Positions 9,753 through 19,529 of a stretch of 64,000 nucleotides of DNA are shown here, piece after piece; positions within the stretch are counted from its first letter, which is position 1, and the number at the start of each line of letters is the position of its first letter. The translations under genes were made by a program, and so were the position numbers. The notes beneath the pieces were generated by a model. It did no database searches, had not been told where the DNA came from, and worked only from the letters and a program-made list of their open reading frames with translations. This DNA is from Enterococcus quebecensis (lineage in GTDB: Bacteria > Bacillota > Bacilli > Lactobacillales > Enterococcaceae), in the NCBI RefSeq assembly GCF_001730365.1, contig NZ_MIKB01000015.1:248001-312000 (forward strand). The letters are read 5' to 3'.

Positions 9753-10700
9753 TTAGAATAATGCCGATTCACTGTCAAATCGACGAACAATCCCATTGGT
9801 AATCATCAATAAGACAAAACCAACTGTTGATTGATACAAACCAGCCGCTGCCGTCATACCAATATCCCCAGTAGCTGTCAAACCATTAAAGATATAGGTA
9901 TCCAGAACAGAGGTGACTTGATATAAGGACCCCGAATTCCTAGGAACATTATAAAACAGACCAAAATCCGCTCTAAAAATATTCCCCACAGCCAAAATTG
10001 TCAAAATCGTCATCAAAGGTAATAATTGAGGAATCGTCACATTTTTGATTTGTTGCCATTTACTGGCACCATCCACCATTGCTGCCTCGTAATATGTAGG
10101 GTCAATCCCCATAACAGAAGCAAAATAAATAATACTATTATAGCCAATCCCTTTCCATGTACCTATGAAGACTAGGATAAACGGCCAAAATTTCGGTTCA
10201 CTGTACCAATTAATTGGTGTTCCCCCACGACTCGTAATCCATTGATTGAAAATCCCTTTGTCTGGGCTTAAAAAAGCATACACAAAATACCCAATAATTA
10301 CCCAAGATAAAAAGTAAGGCAACAGAGACATCGTTTGATACACTTTTACCAAACGTTTATTCCGCAACTCACTCATTACGATCGCAAAAAATACAGAAAT
10401 AATCAGATTCAAAATAATAAACGTCACATTGTACAAGACTGTATTTTTAGTAATCAAAAACGCATCATTGGAAGAAAATAAAAACTTGAAATTCTCTAAT
10501 CCAACCCAAGGACTTGCCTTCAAACTAGCGATAAATCCATCAGGAGAAATATGAAAATCCTTAAATGCCACAACGTTGGTCAATACTGGAATATAAAAGA
10601 AAAAAATCATCCATACCATCGCTGGGATTGCCATTAAAATCAATGCCTTGTACCGCCAAACATTGGAAATGAAAACTGAGCCTTTTGACTTTCTCTTCAT
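9753..10700 (-). CDS. Carbohydrate ABC transporter permease, LplB type
   Basis: This 315-residue permease has six membrane helices, an N-terminal basic stretch, and the EAA-loop signature 'YEAAMVDGASKWQQIKNV'. It is the LplB partner of the downstream LplC-type permease and is the first gene of the importer operon. A near-consensus cre site lies just ahead of it, implying CcpA-mediated repression by preferred sugars. Confidence 0.92.
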   Translation of the reverse strand: MKRKSKGSVFISNVWRYKALILMAIPAMVWMIFFFYIPVLTNVVAFKDFHISPDGFIASLKASPWVGLENFKFLFSSNDAFLITKNTVLYNVTFIILNLIISVFFAIVMSELRNKRLVKVYQTMSLLPYFLSWVIIGYFVYAFLSPDKGIFNQWITSRGGTPINWYSEPKFWPFILVFIGTWKGIGYNSIIYFASVMGIDPTYYEAAMVDGASKWQQIKNVTIPQLLPLMTILTILAVGNIFRADFGLFYNVPRNSGSLYQVTSVLDTYIFNGLTATGDIGMTAAAGLYQSTVGFVLLMITNGIVRRFDSESALF

Positions 10701-10737
10701 TTACTCAACTCCTCTCCTCAAATTCTCTACATTAGAA

Positions 10738-10751
10738 TTGTAGCGCTTACA
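10738..10751 (-). promoter_or_regulatory. cre site (CcpA operator) before the sugar ABC operon
   Basis: The minus strand reads TGTAAGCGCTACAA, which matches the cre consensus TGWAAGCGYTWNCW at 13 of 14 positions. It lies ~40 bases before the first permease gene, in the promoter or leader, so catabolite repression is expected. Confidence 0.75.
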
Positions 10752-10904
10752 AACGAAAATATAAATAAACAAAATATAGATATTTGTATAGAAAATATAG
10801 ATGTTCAGAAAAATAAACTTAGACAATCTAATCTAAAAAAGTGCTTAGTTCTTAGATTTAGATCTAGTCAAAACACAGTCTCATCACTATTTTTGTACAT
10901 TAGA

Positions 10905-10960
10905 ACAAAAAAATAGTCAGGCATAAATATCCAAGATATTTGCGCCTAACTATTTTTAAG
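10905..10960 (-). terminator. Terminator after the WxL operon
   Basis: Inverted repeat with arms AAAATAGTTAGGC and its complement (one G:T/C mismatch) and an inner stem ATAAATAT/ATATTTG, followed on the minus strand by seven T. It lies eight bases behind the DUF916 gene stop. Confidence 0.8.
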
Positions 10961-10967
10961 TTTTACT

Positions 10968-11990
10968 TTAGTTACGTTTCTTTTGGTAAACAATGTATCC
11001 TAGCAATCCAACTACGACAATTCCCATGCCTCCTACAACCCAAGGCCAGTAATTGGTTGGTTGTTTGACAATTTCTACAGCTTCTTTGTTAAGCTTGTCA
11101 GCGGCTTTTTTGTCCACTTTAAACTCTTTGGTGAAATTCCACTTCTCTTCACCACTTGTAACATTTATCTTTAACGTATAATCTCCTGCCATCAACTCTT
11201 CATTCTCTGCAGAAACATTGAAATCAAATACTGAATAAGGAGCCATTGCTAGTTTGTCTTTTTTAGTCGTATAAAGCAACTCATCTTTTTTGTATATTTT
11301 ACCTTCGACAGTTGCCTTCTTTAACGTTGTTCCTTTGACATTTCTAAGTGTTGCTAAAAATGACGTTCTACCATTTACAAGACCAGCTTTCACCTCTCCC
11401 AGCTGAACTTCTGGTTTGACAACTTGATCTGTTTCAATTAATTTCACACCAATCGTATAAGAAAAGCGATTTTCCAATTGAACACCAGTTGCGCTTTCCT
11501 GCGTTTGTTGGGCATCCTGATCGGACTCTGATGAAGCATTGCCATTAAATTCACGAACAAAAAAACCACCCAAAATTTCTCCGTCAAAAGATGTCTCAGG
11601 CATCTTCAATTGAAAACTAACTTCCTTCTCTTCTTTTGGTTTCAACGTCACTACTTGTTTTTCTGAAACTAAGTCAGTAAAAGAATGAGGCATTGTTTGA
11701 TCCAAGGTTGGATTATCGACACTATAGTCTATCATCCCATTATTGTTGGTAAATGCGTCACGAGGAATGACTTCAATTTCTAGCTGTTTATCGGAATAAC
11801 TAATTAGCTTTAATTTTAGTTCTTGTTCTTGAGAAGGTTTCATTGTTAAATGAAAATAACTAACATCAGTCTTTTGGTTATCTGGCAGTACAGCTTGAAC
11901 AGAATAAGCCATCTCTTCTGCATTTACCTCAGTAGTATCAATAAAACCAAGCATAAAAATAAGACCCAATACCATAATTAATTTTTTCAT
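10968..11990 (-). CDS. WxL-interacting surface protein, DUF916 + DUF3324
   Basis: A signal peptide (residues 1-24, 'VNA-EE') leads into DUF916 (about 30-150, 'YFHLTMKPSQEQELKLKL'), then DUF3324 (about 160-300). A membrane helix (about 315-335) and a basic tail 'YQKKRN' close the protein. Such proteins anchor in the membrane and bind WxL proteins and peptidoglycan. The preceding two genes encode the matching WxL proteins, so this is a complete small WxL surface complex. Confidence 0.92.
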   Translation of the reverse strand: MKKLIMVLGLIFMLGFIDTTEVNAEEMAYSVQAVLPDNQKTDVSYFHLTMKPSQEQELKLKLISYSDKQLEIEVIPRDAFTNNNGMIDYSVDNPTLDQTMPHSFTDLVSEKQVVTLKPKEEKEVSFQLKMPETSFDGEILGGFFVREFNGNASSESDQDAQQTQESATGVQLENRFSYTIGVKLIETDQVVKPEVQLGEVKAGLVNGRTSFLATLRNVKGTTLKKATVEGKIYKKDELLYTTKKDKLAMAPYSVFDFNVSAENEELMAGDYTLKINVTSGEEKWNFTKEFKVDKKAADKLNKEAVEIVKQPTNYWPWVVGGMGIVVVGLLGYIVYQKKRN

Positions 11991-12101
11991 TTCAATAATT
12001 CCCTTCTACTCTTAAAATAATTTCTTATGTACAAATGGATTTGGAACAATAGCATTCACTGTCCCAAATCCATTTTCTTACTCTATATTACAAGCTAGTT
12101 A

Positions 12102-12731
12102 TTACTCTTGTCCAGTTTCAGCATCAACTAAGTTCCAGCTAAGCTCGCCAGTGTAATCTCCAGCAACCACTTTTTTGTTTTTAGTGTATCCGAATGTCAT
12201 CATCGCATTAGAAAGTCCGATTGTATTCACACCTAATCCAGATGTTTCATTATCAGAAACAATGTTCACGCCTACTTGATCGATAATGATTAAGTCTTGT
12301 GCTTTTGTCGTAGGTACTTCTTGACCTAAAATTTTTGATCCTTCAATTAATGGGTTTGCAAGCTTTTGTTCTTTATTTTCTGCATTAACAAACTCTGATA
12401 ATTTTACATTTACTGTCCATTTTTCGTTAGAACCCAATAAATCGACAACTTGACCTTGGATGATTCCTGATTCATTTTCCATCGGTTTAGATTTGATAAT
12501 TGAATTGATTGTTGTATTTCCATTTTCGTCAGTTGTTACTGCATCATTCAAGTCAAAATTAAAATTCACGTTATTTGTAAATCCTGTTAAATAAAGATCT
12601 CCACCTTTAACTGATGCTTCTGCTTTTGTTGTTGCTTCTTTGGCTGGTACTTCTGCTGCATTCGCTGTTACTGCAAACATGCTTCCTGTTGCTAATAAAA
12701 TCATTCCTACTGTTAATTTGCTTGTTTTCAT
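12102..12731 (-). CDS. Small WxL-domain surface protein
   Basis: A signal peptide ends near 'VTANAAE'. The mature 180 residues are almost entirely WxL domain, with the two diagnostic tryptophan motifs 'EKWTVNV' (first WxL) and 'LSWNL' close to the C-terminus. WxL domains attach non-covalently to peptidoglycan. It lies between the large WxL protein and the DUF916 protein and should be co-expressed with both. Confidence 0.93.
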   Translation of the reverse strand: MKTSKLTVGMILLATGSMFAVTANAAEVPAKEATTKAEASVKGGDLYLTGFTNNVNFNFDLNDAVTTDENGNTTINSIIKSKPMENESGIIQGQVVDLLGSNEKWTVNVKLSEFVNAENKEQKLANPLIEGSKILGQEVPTTKAQDLIIIDQVGVNIVSDNETSGLGVNTIGLSNAMMTFGYTKNKKVVAGDYTGELSWNLVDAETGQE

Positions 12732-12831
12732 AATAAAATTCCTCCTAAGTTGTGTTTAACGAATTGATTATTTTAAAGATAGACGCTATCGGTTCTATCC
12801 ATTTAAAACGAGTATAATGAATGTTTTCTTT

Positions 12832-15800
12832 CTATGGCACATCCATCAAATTCCAAGAAATTGTTCCTTGGTAATGCCCTTTGTTCATTGTTGGAGAAAG
12901 TTCAGCGTAAATTTTTTGCTCGCTTTTTTCTCCAAAAGTTAATTCTTTCATCCCTTTATGGCTAATGACAATACCATCTTCAAGAGATTGTTTTTGTTTA
13001 CCTTCCTCAAAGAATAAAGGTAATAAATCGCCAGAATCATTTTTAATTTCTCCAGAAACTTGTAAGGTCCATTCATTACTGCCCACACGTGTATCTTGGA
13101 TCTTTATGCTTAAATCTTCTGCGTATTTCTTTTGTACTTCTCTTTTTAATGTCCATTCTCCAAAGTTCAGCTCACCAGTTACATCGGCTATGGTTAACAT
13201 TTCTTTTGGTTGAATCTTAGGCATTTTGATTTCTTTTACTACTTCAATGTCTTCTTCTGTTTTGTCAGTACCAAAAGCTGATGTCTGAACGACGATTGGT
13301 TCCTTTAGTTTGGAAGAATCTTTTGCTGCTTTTGCTTTTACTCGAATACGGTATTCTTCTTGAGGTAAAATATCCTTTTTAAAGCGAGCCATTGCCATTC
13401 TATGATAATTTTTCTTCGTCTGTTGTCCATCATCTTCTGATATAATGGCACATTCTACTTGACTATCTGGTAATGGTTGATTATTTTTGTCAAGAATCTG
13501 AATTTCTTCAAGTTCCAATCCTTCTTCTTCTGGAAACAGGTACTGTGCTTGCTTCCAAGCACCAGAATCAGTATCTTTAGCTATCGCCGAGTTACCAATC
13601 TTTCCTTCAAAAATCAGTTCATCATCTTCTTTGATTTCTTTATTTAACAATTGACCGTCTATATATGCTTTGGGGAAGTTTGTGACGGTTCCTTCATTTG
13701 CTAAACTAATTTCACTTTTTACTAACGGCTTATTGTAGCTATCTTTTTCATAAAAGCTTGCTTTGTTTATGATTGAAGCTAATTTCACTCCTAAACTGTC
13801 ATCTTTAACGATTGCATCAAAGCTAAAGGTAATCACTTCGTTAAGAGCCATCGCACTGTCATAGGTGAGTGTCTGACCTTTGATTTGAACATTTGGTTTA
13901 GGGTCTCGTTTATTTTGGATATGAACTGACTTTTCATCTAGTGTTAAATACTTCGAAAATTCATTTTCCCAACGGAAGTAAATATTTTTACCTCTGTTTT
14001 CTAAATAAATCTCATAATGCAATCGATCACCAGGATGAACTTTAGATAGAAGACCATTTGTATTAGTGACTGTTGAGTCAAAAACATATTTTGTATCTTT
14101 TGAAACAATTCGGAATGTACGAGTGATTTTCTCTGATATGTTCCCATCGCTATCTTGAGCCATAAAAGTCAACGTGTGTTTGCCTACTTTATAGGCAGAT
14201 AGATTGATTTTATCGATTGACCATTCATGTTTTTCGCCTTTATTTGCATTGTTGATCTCTTCAAATTTTGTATACTCGTTATCATCAATTGCATATAACA
14301 AATCAATGGTATTATTTCTGTCAGATTCTACTGTACCAATGAGGTTTTCCAAATTTTTACCTTCAAGTAAGCTAGCAGGAATATCAGACTGTAACTTAAT
14401 TTCTGGTTTACTTATTTCATCTAAATGAATCGCATAAGACATTGTCCGTGTTTCTTGCAATTTAACTTTTTGCTTGTTCCACATCATTGCAAGAGCTGCA
14501 TCTGAATAATGATCAACGATTTCACCGGGCTGACCATTGCTATCCTCTAGCCCATGAACTTCACCGCCAATAATTGAACGACTTTTGAAAAAGTCACCAG
14601 GTTCTGCATAGCGATACCACCAATGGATACCAATACTTAAATCTAGAAAAGTTGCTTTAGCAGACCCCCACTTATTGGGATTCGTTGTACTCATATTCTC
14701 TTTAGCCATTTTAAACTGAACTTTATATGGATCATTTTCAATGGAAAGGCCACGACCATTTCCGATGTAGGCAACGTCCGTGCTATCTCTATTGTTCAGC
14801 TTAGTATCAACAATTTCTGAAAAGCCGACGTTCATCGGTTGTGGATCACCTATTAGCGGTTTATCTACACGTTTAATCTCAATTTGCTTTTGAATGTCTC
14901 CCGTTGCATCATCAAAACTTAGCGTCACACGCACAACAACTTTATAGGAATAAACCAGATTGTGATCCAGAGTAAATTCTCCATATCCTCGAATTTGATT
15001 GCCTTTGACTGCTACTGTATTTAACGCAACATTCTCAACTGGTGTATAATCTCCTACTTTTTCAAACGAATAAAAACGAATTCCTCTGCTGTTGGATGAG
15101 TTACTTCCATTTCGATAATCAATGCGTTGTCCATTCGTATCTGTTAAGAAAATATTTGTAAGGAATAGATCTTCCTCTTTGGCAAAGCCATAAGAAACTT
15201 GGCTTCCTGAGGATAATGGTTCTGATAAAACAGTTTGTTTATTTAGCTGTATTTTCCAACCAGCCTCTCGATCTGCAATAATTTCTTGCATCAAATCGCC
15301 AGATCTTGCTTCTTTACTTTCTTTTCTTTGGGAAGCTTGCGTTGTGCTTTCTTTTGTTGTGCTAGTTTCAACATCACTGCTGATTTCAGTTTCTGTCGTC
15401 AAACTTGTTTCAGTTTCTGTTTGCGTTGTTTGTTCATCACCTGTTTCAGTTACTGAGGTTTCTTGACTTGTTTCTTGTGTTTCATTTTCTTGTACAGTTG
15501 TTTCGGTCGTTTCAGTAAAACTTTCGTCTAGTTGCAATTGGTAAGTAACCTTTTGATTGTTTTGCTCAACGACAACCTCTTGCTCTTTTACCTGACGTAC
15601 GTCAAAATATAATTGGAAAGGTTCTGATCCTAGATAAACAAATGAAACCGTCTGTTTTTCTTCATTATTATGTAAATTTTGAATCATTTGTTTATTTTCC
15701 AAAGTAGTAACGTCAATTGGTGTCTGAGACTTGATTGTTACTTCTTGTCCTGAAACAACTTGTGGTAAAGTGACAACTGCTTGTTCTTTTTCATTTTTAT

Positions 15801-15927
15801 GTATTTTCAAATATGTAGTCTGTTCATTCAATGTTTCTGCGAATACGATCATTGTGCTTTGACATAAGGGACTGACGATTAAAAAAATCACGAGCATCCA
15901 TAAATTGAATCGTTTAACAACTCTCAC
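12832..15927 (-). CDS. Large WxL-domain surface protein (1031 aa)
   Basis: A signal peptide (about 1-31) is followed by a small beta-rich N-terminal segment. A Thr/Glu-rich low-complexity stretch (about 135-205) resembles a stalk. A large lectin-like or Ig-like central region contains an Ig-like 'TLTFMAQDSDGNISEKITRTF' segment (hallmark 'FMAQDSDGN'). Repeated DUF11-like or isopeptide-type blocks follow. The C-terminal ~150 residues are a WxL domain with 'NEWTLQVSG' and 'ISWNLMDVP'. It is the first gene of the operon. Likely role: adhesin or substrate-binding component of a WxL complex; the ligand is unknown. Confidence 0.88.
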   Translation of the reverse strand: MRVVKRFNLWMLVIFLIVSPLCQSTMIVFAETLNEQTTYLKIHKNEKEQAVVTLPQVVSGQEVTIKSQTPIDVTTLENKQMIQNLHNNEEKQTVSFVYLGSEPFQLYFDVRQVKEQEVVVEQNNQKVTYQLQLDESFTETTETTVQENETQETSQETSVTETGDEQTTQTETETSLTTETEISSDVETSTTKESTTQASQRKESKEARSGDLMQEIIADREAGWKIQLNKQTVLSEPLSSGSQVSYGFAKEEDLFLTNIFLTDTNGQRIDYRNGSNSSNSRGIRFYSFEKVGDYTPVENVALNTVAVKGNQIRGYGEFTLDHNLVYSYKVVVRVTLSFDDATGDIQKQIEIKRVDKPLIGDPQPMNVGFSEIVDTKLNNRDSTDVAYIGNGRGLSIENDPYKVQFKMAKENMSTTNPNKWGSAKATFLDLSIGIHWWYRYAEPGDFFKSRSIIGGEVHGLEDSNGQPGEIVDHYSDAALAMMWNKQKVKLQETRTMSYAIHLDEISKPEIKLQSDIPASLLEGKNLENLIGTVESDRNNTIDLLYAIDDNEYTKFEEINNANKGEKHEWSIDKINLSAYKVGKHTLTFMAQDSDGNISEKITRTFRIVSKDTKYVFDSTVTNTNGLLSKVHPGDRLHYEIYLENRGKNIYFRWENEFSKYLTLDEKSVHIQNKRDPKPNVQIKGQTLTYDSAMALNEVITFSFDAIVKDDSLGVKLASIINKASFYEKDSYNKPLVKSEISLANEGTVTNFPKAYIDGQLLNKEIKEDDELIFEGKIGNSAIAKDTDSGAWKQAQYLFPEEEGLELEEIQILDKNNQPLPDSQVECAIISEDDGQQTKKNYHRMAMARFKKDILPQEEYRIRVKAKAAKDSSKLKEPIVVQTSAFGTDKTEEDIEVVKEIKMPKIQPKEMLTIADVTGELNFGEWTLKREVQKKYAEDLSIKIQDTRVGSNEWTLQVSGEIKNDSGDLLPLFFEEGKQKQSLEDGIVISHKGMKELTFGEKSEQKIYAELSPTMNKGHYQGTISWNLMDVP

Positions 15928-16093
15928 TTAATCACCTCTTGTTTTTGTCAAAATTTTTCTGTATACAAAATATAAAAGAATTCAAGGTGAACTTCAAGAT
16001 AATCTCGTATTAGCTTTTTTTAGTTATTTTTGTTTTTTTAATATGAAAAACATTTAAACCCGTTTATAATAAACAAATAAAGGTGGGATTGTT

Positions 16094-17533
16094 ATGTTAA
16101 TGACTCAATTAATTAAAAAGAACGAACAAATAAAATTAGATTTATTCACTAGAATCGTAAATAGCCAGATGATTGAAGCTGACGTTTTACAAACACAGGT
16201 CTCGTTATCTAAAAACCGGCTATATCATTTTATCCTTCAGCTAAATAGAGATTTAGCCATCTATCAAATGCCAATTACCATTAACTATAAAGAAAATAAG
16301 TATTTAATTGAGGAAAACACAAACGATCATCATCCTTCCTTATTAATATATGAATTAATCCAACATTACTTGCATTCTTCTGCTATGTTTCAACTGACTT
16401 ATCTTTTTTTGCATGAAGAAGAACGCTCAATCACTGATATCGCATATGAATTACTTTTTTCTCAATCACATACTTATTATGTTATACGTCAGATTAATCC
16501 TTTTTTGGAACAGTTTAACTTGAAATTAACCGTGGCCAACAAGACTGTTTTTCTTAAAGGACGAGCTGCTGATATCTTTATCTTTCGTTTTTTAGTTTTT
16601 AGTTTTTTATTTTTTTACCGCTCACCTTATTCTGCGATAGAAGAGGAACGTAAAAAAAGTATTGCTAATAAAAAAACCGTTCCCTATGCAAAACAAATGA
16701 CTTATTCTGAACTTCATAGTTTTAATTCGTTTTTCTATGTACTTGAGCACACACCAACTGATTTAGATCGCTTGTTAACGGAAATCCAGTCATCTTCTGT
16801 ATTTCCACTAACGACTATTTTTGCAAAAAAAGAGAACGACCTAGATCATCCGTTTTTGCTCTTTTTCTTACGGATCTTTATTCCTAGAATTTATACATTT
16901 GAGGACATGTTTCATTTTGGTGAAACGCTAGAAGGGATGCTTGATTTTGATCTAGCAGTTCTTTCTAAACAGATGTTAGATGCTGTATTTGAAACCTTTA
17001 CATTGGAGTCATTACCTCGTCTTCATAAAAATTATTATGCAAGTCTTTATATTTTGACTCTACATTTAAGTTACATTCAATTTTTTGGTCATGATATTAA
17101 AAATATCTTTTACTCTCAAGCTCTAACTACTGAAAGTCTTCAGAGTGATGCACTACTTTATGAACAGTTAATTGATTTTTATGATCAATTTCAGCCAACA
17201 ATTCCTTGGTCGAAAAAAGAAGAAAGTAAGCAAGTACTCATCGACACTCTTTACTTAATCGTTTTAGGAGAGCATCAACAACAAGTCATGATTTATATCG
17301 ATTTCGGTGGAAACATCGTCGCTGAGCTAGCATTAAAACGAAAATTGATGAAGATTCTCAACCCAGATACCTTTGTTTTTACGACAGACGATACACTCGC
17401 TAACGTAATCATTGCTAACTACGTCGCCCCCATCGAAAGAAAAGATACTGCCTTTTTACTGGTAGAAAACTTTAATGAGGCTGGAACGTGGAAAGCAATT
17501 TATACACAGCTATTACAGCTTGTAAAAGAATAA
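16094..17533 (+). CDS. Mga/AtxA-like transcriptional regulator
   Basis: This 479-residue protein has the layout of Mga-family virulence regulators: N-terminal helix-turn-helix segments ('SQMIEADVLQTQVSLSKNRLYHFI', hallmark 'SLSKNRLYHFI'; second HTH near 'ERSITDIAYELLFSQSHTYYVI', hallmark 'SQSHTYYVI'), a central PRD-like helical region, and a C-terminal EIIB-like domain ending 'VENFNEAGTWKAIYTQLL'. It is divergent from the WxL operon across a 166-base AT-rich gap and probably controls it. Mga-like regulators beside WxL loci are common in enterococci. Confidence 0.82.
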   Translation: MLMTQLIKKNEQIKLDLFTRIVNSQMIEADVLQTQVSLSKNRLYHFILQLNRDLAIYQMPITINYKENKYLIEENTNDHHPSLLIYELIQHYLHSSAMFQLTYLFLHEEERSITDIAYELLFSQSHTYYVIRQINPFLEQFNLKLTVANKTVFLKGRAADIFIFRFLVFSFLFFYRSPYSAIEEERKKSIANKKTVPYAKQMTYSELHSFNSFFYVLEHTPTDLDRLLTEIQSSSVFPLTTIFAKKENDLDHPFLLFFLRIFIPRIYTFEDMFHFGETLEGMLDFDLAVLSKQMLDAVFETFTLESLPRLHKNYYASLYILTLHLSYIQFFGHDIKNIFYSQALTTESLQSDALLYEQLIDFYDQFQPTIPWSKKEESKQVLIDTLYLIVLGEHQQQVMIYIDFGGNIVAELALKRKLMKILNPDTFVFTTDDTLANVIIANYVAPIERKDTAFLLVENFNEAGTWKAIYTQLLQLVKE

Positions 17534-17537
17534 CCAC

Positions 17538-17590
17538 GCAAAAAAAGAGACCATAATACAACTTACAGAGTTGTATTATGGTCTCTTGGA
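17538..17590. terminator. Bidirectional terminator
   Basis: A perfect inverted repeat (AAGAGACCATAATACAACT and its complement, loop TACAG) between the convergent Mga-like gene and rbsB, with A- and T-runs on either side. Confidence 0.88.
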
Positions 17591-17629
17591 CTTCTGATAC
17601 ACTGTGGAATCAAAAGCAACGACTTCTAA

Positions 17630-18562
17630 TTATTTTGCTTCTACTAATTCTAAAGGAGAATCAATCTTACTTTCTACTTTCTTTCCTTCAAAATGATCAT
17701 AGGCCGCTTGCAATGCTAACTTACCCATTTCAACAGGTTGTTGCGCTACTGTTGCGGCTAATGTCCCAGCCTTTACAGCTTTTAATCCATCTTCATTACC
17801 ATCAAATCCTACGACTAAGACATCTTTTTTGCCAGCTGATTTCAAAGCTTCAACTGCTCCTAAAGCCATCTCATCATTTTGAGCAAAGACTGCAGTGATA
17901 TCAGAATTTGATTGCATGATATTTTCCATTACAGTCAACCCTTTAGCACGATCAAAATCAGCAGACTGGCTTTGAACAACATTTAAGTCTTTTTTAGCGA
18001 TATTTTCAAATCCTTTGCCTCGTTCACGAGTTGCAGAAGCACCTGGTGTCCCTTCTAATTGAACGACTTTTGCCCCTTTACCAACTTTGTCGATAATAAA
18101 GTTCGCTGCCATTTCGCCACCTTTAACGTTATCAGAAGCAACCAAGGTTAAAATTTTACCGCCATCAGAACTTCTATCTAAAGTAATTACTGGAATATTC
18201 GCTTCGTTTGCTGCTTCTACTGCTGGTTGGATCGCAGATGAGTCAACGGGATTTACTAAAATAACGTCCACTTTTTGTTGAATTAAATCATCAATGTCAT
18301 TGCTTTGTTTAGAAGCATCATTTTGCGCATCAGAAATGATTGTTTTGGTCTTATTTTCATCTGCCAATTTTGTAATCCCGTCTTTTACAGAAACAAAGAA
18401 AGGATTATTCAATGTAGAAATACTTACGCCTACTTTTAAATCTGCTGCTTTTTTCTCTTCTGTTTTTGTATCTGATTTTGTTTCATTGTCTCCTAATGTT
18501 GCTGCACCACACCCTGCTAAAAGCAAACCTACTGCCACCATCGAAACTAAAAATTTTTTCAT
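17630..18562 (-). CDS. rbsB: Ribose ABC transporter substrate-binding lipoprotein RbsB
   Basis: A lipoprotein signal ('LLLAGCGAAT', lipid-modified Cys ~19) is followed by a type-1 periplasmic binding fold with RbsB motifs ('VNPVDSSAIQPAVEAANEA', 'LDRSSDGG', 'FAQNDEMALGAVEAL'). It captures D-ribose outside the cell for RbsC/RbsA. It is the last gene of the rbs operon, 20 bases behind rbsC. Confidence 0.95.
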   Translation of the reverse strand: MKKFLVSMVAVGLLLAGCGAATLGDNETKSDTKTEEKKAADLKVGVSISTLNNPFFVSVKDGITKLADENKTKTIISDAQNDASKQSNDIDDLIQQKVDVILVNPVDSSAIQPAVEAANEANIPVITLDRSSDGGKILTLVASDNVKGGEMAANFIIDKVGKGAKVVQLEGTPGASATRERGKGFENIAKKDLNVVQSQSADFDRAKGLTVMENIMQSNSDITAVFAQNDEMALGAVEALKSAGKKDVLVVGFDGNEDGLKAVKAGTLAATVAQQPVEMGKLALQAAYDHFEGKKVESKIDSPLELVEAK

Positions 18563-18582
18563 ACTGATTCTCTCCTTCGTTT

Positions 18583-19527
18583 CTATTTATTTTGTTTACG
18601 GTCTAACAACACTGCTACAATAATCACAAGTCCTTTAACAATTTGTTGATAAAAACTTGATACCCCTAATAAATTCAATCCATTGTTGATCGTCCCAATA
18701 ATCAATGCCCCGATTAAGGTGCCAACCAAACGACCTTTTCCACCTGACAAGCTGGTACCGCCTAAAACAACTGCTGCAATGGCGTCCATTTCGTAAGACT
18801 GTCCAGCAGTCGGTTGCGCTGAGTTTAAACGTGAGGTAAGAATAATACCTGAAATAGAAGCCATCAATCCTGAAATGGTATAAATAATAATTTGAACTTT
18901 ATCTGTTTTAACTCCGGCAATTTCTGCCGCTTTGATATTTCCTCCTACAGCATATGTTTTCTTACCAAACGCTGTTTTATGAAGCAACATATATAATAGT
19001 ACGAAAAATAGCAACATTACGATGATTGGGAATGGAACACCGAATAAATAACCTTTTCCCATAAACTGAAAGATAAAACTTTTTCCGATACCAGTAATTG
19101 GATTACCATCTGTATAAACCAGCGTTGCTCCTCGATAGATTGTCATGGTTGCTAGTGTAGCAATAAAAGGCGCCATTTTTCCTTTAGTAATTAAAAGTCC
19201 ATTGATCATTCCAAGAAAAGCACCTAATACTACTCCAAAAAGCATGGCTAGAATAGGCGAAAGTCCACTGGCAATCAATCCTGCTGTTAAAGCACCCGAT
19301 AAGGCTAAGGTAGAACCTACAGAAAGATCAATTCCCCCAGTTAAGATGACAAAACTCATTCCAAAAGCGATCAATGCATTAATCGACACTTGTCTCAGTA
19401 AGTTCAATAAATTATTAGCTGTAATAAAACTAGGATTTAAAGCTGTCACCACAATCACTAACGCTATTAAGGCAAGTAATGGTCCTAATGAGCCAAGAGC
19501 AATTTTTTTCTTTGTTGTCTTTTCCAT
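18583..19527 (-). CDS. rbsC: Ribose ABC transporter permease RbsC
   Basis: A 314-residue permease with many membrane helices and the BPD_transp_2 hallmarks 'FGMSFVILTGGIDLSVGS' and 'VVLGGTSLSGGKG'. It forms the channel of the ribose importer. It starts three bases after the rbsA stop. Confidence 0.95.
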   Translation of the reverse strand: MEKTTKKKIALGSLGPLLALIALVIVVTALNPSFITANNLLNLLRQVSINALIAFGMSFVILTGGIDLSVGSTLALSGALTAGLIASGLSPILAMLFGVVLGAFLGMINGLLITKGKMAPFIATLATMTIYRGATLVYTDGNPITGIGKSFIFQFMGKGYLFGVPFPIIVMLLFFVLLYMLLHKTAFGKKTYAVGGNIKAAEIAGVKTDKVQIIIYTISGLMASISGIILTSRLNSAQPTAGQSYEMDAIAAVVLGGTSLSGGKGRLVGTLIGALIIGTINNGLNLLGVSSFYQQIVKGLVIIVAVLLDRKQNK

Positions 19528-19529
19528 GA

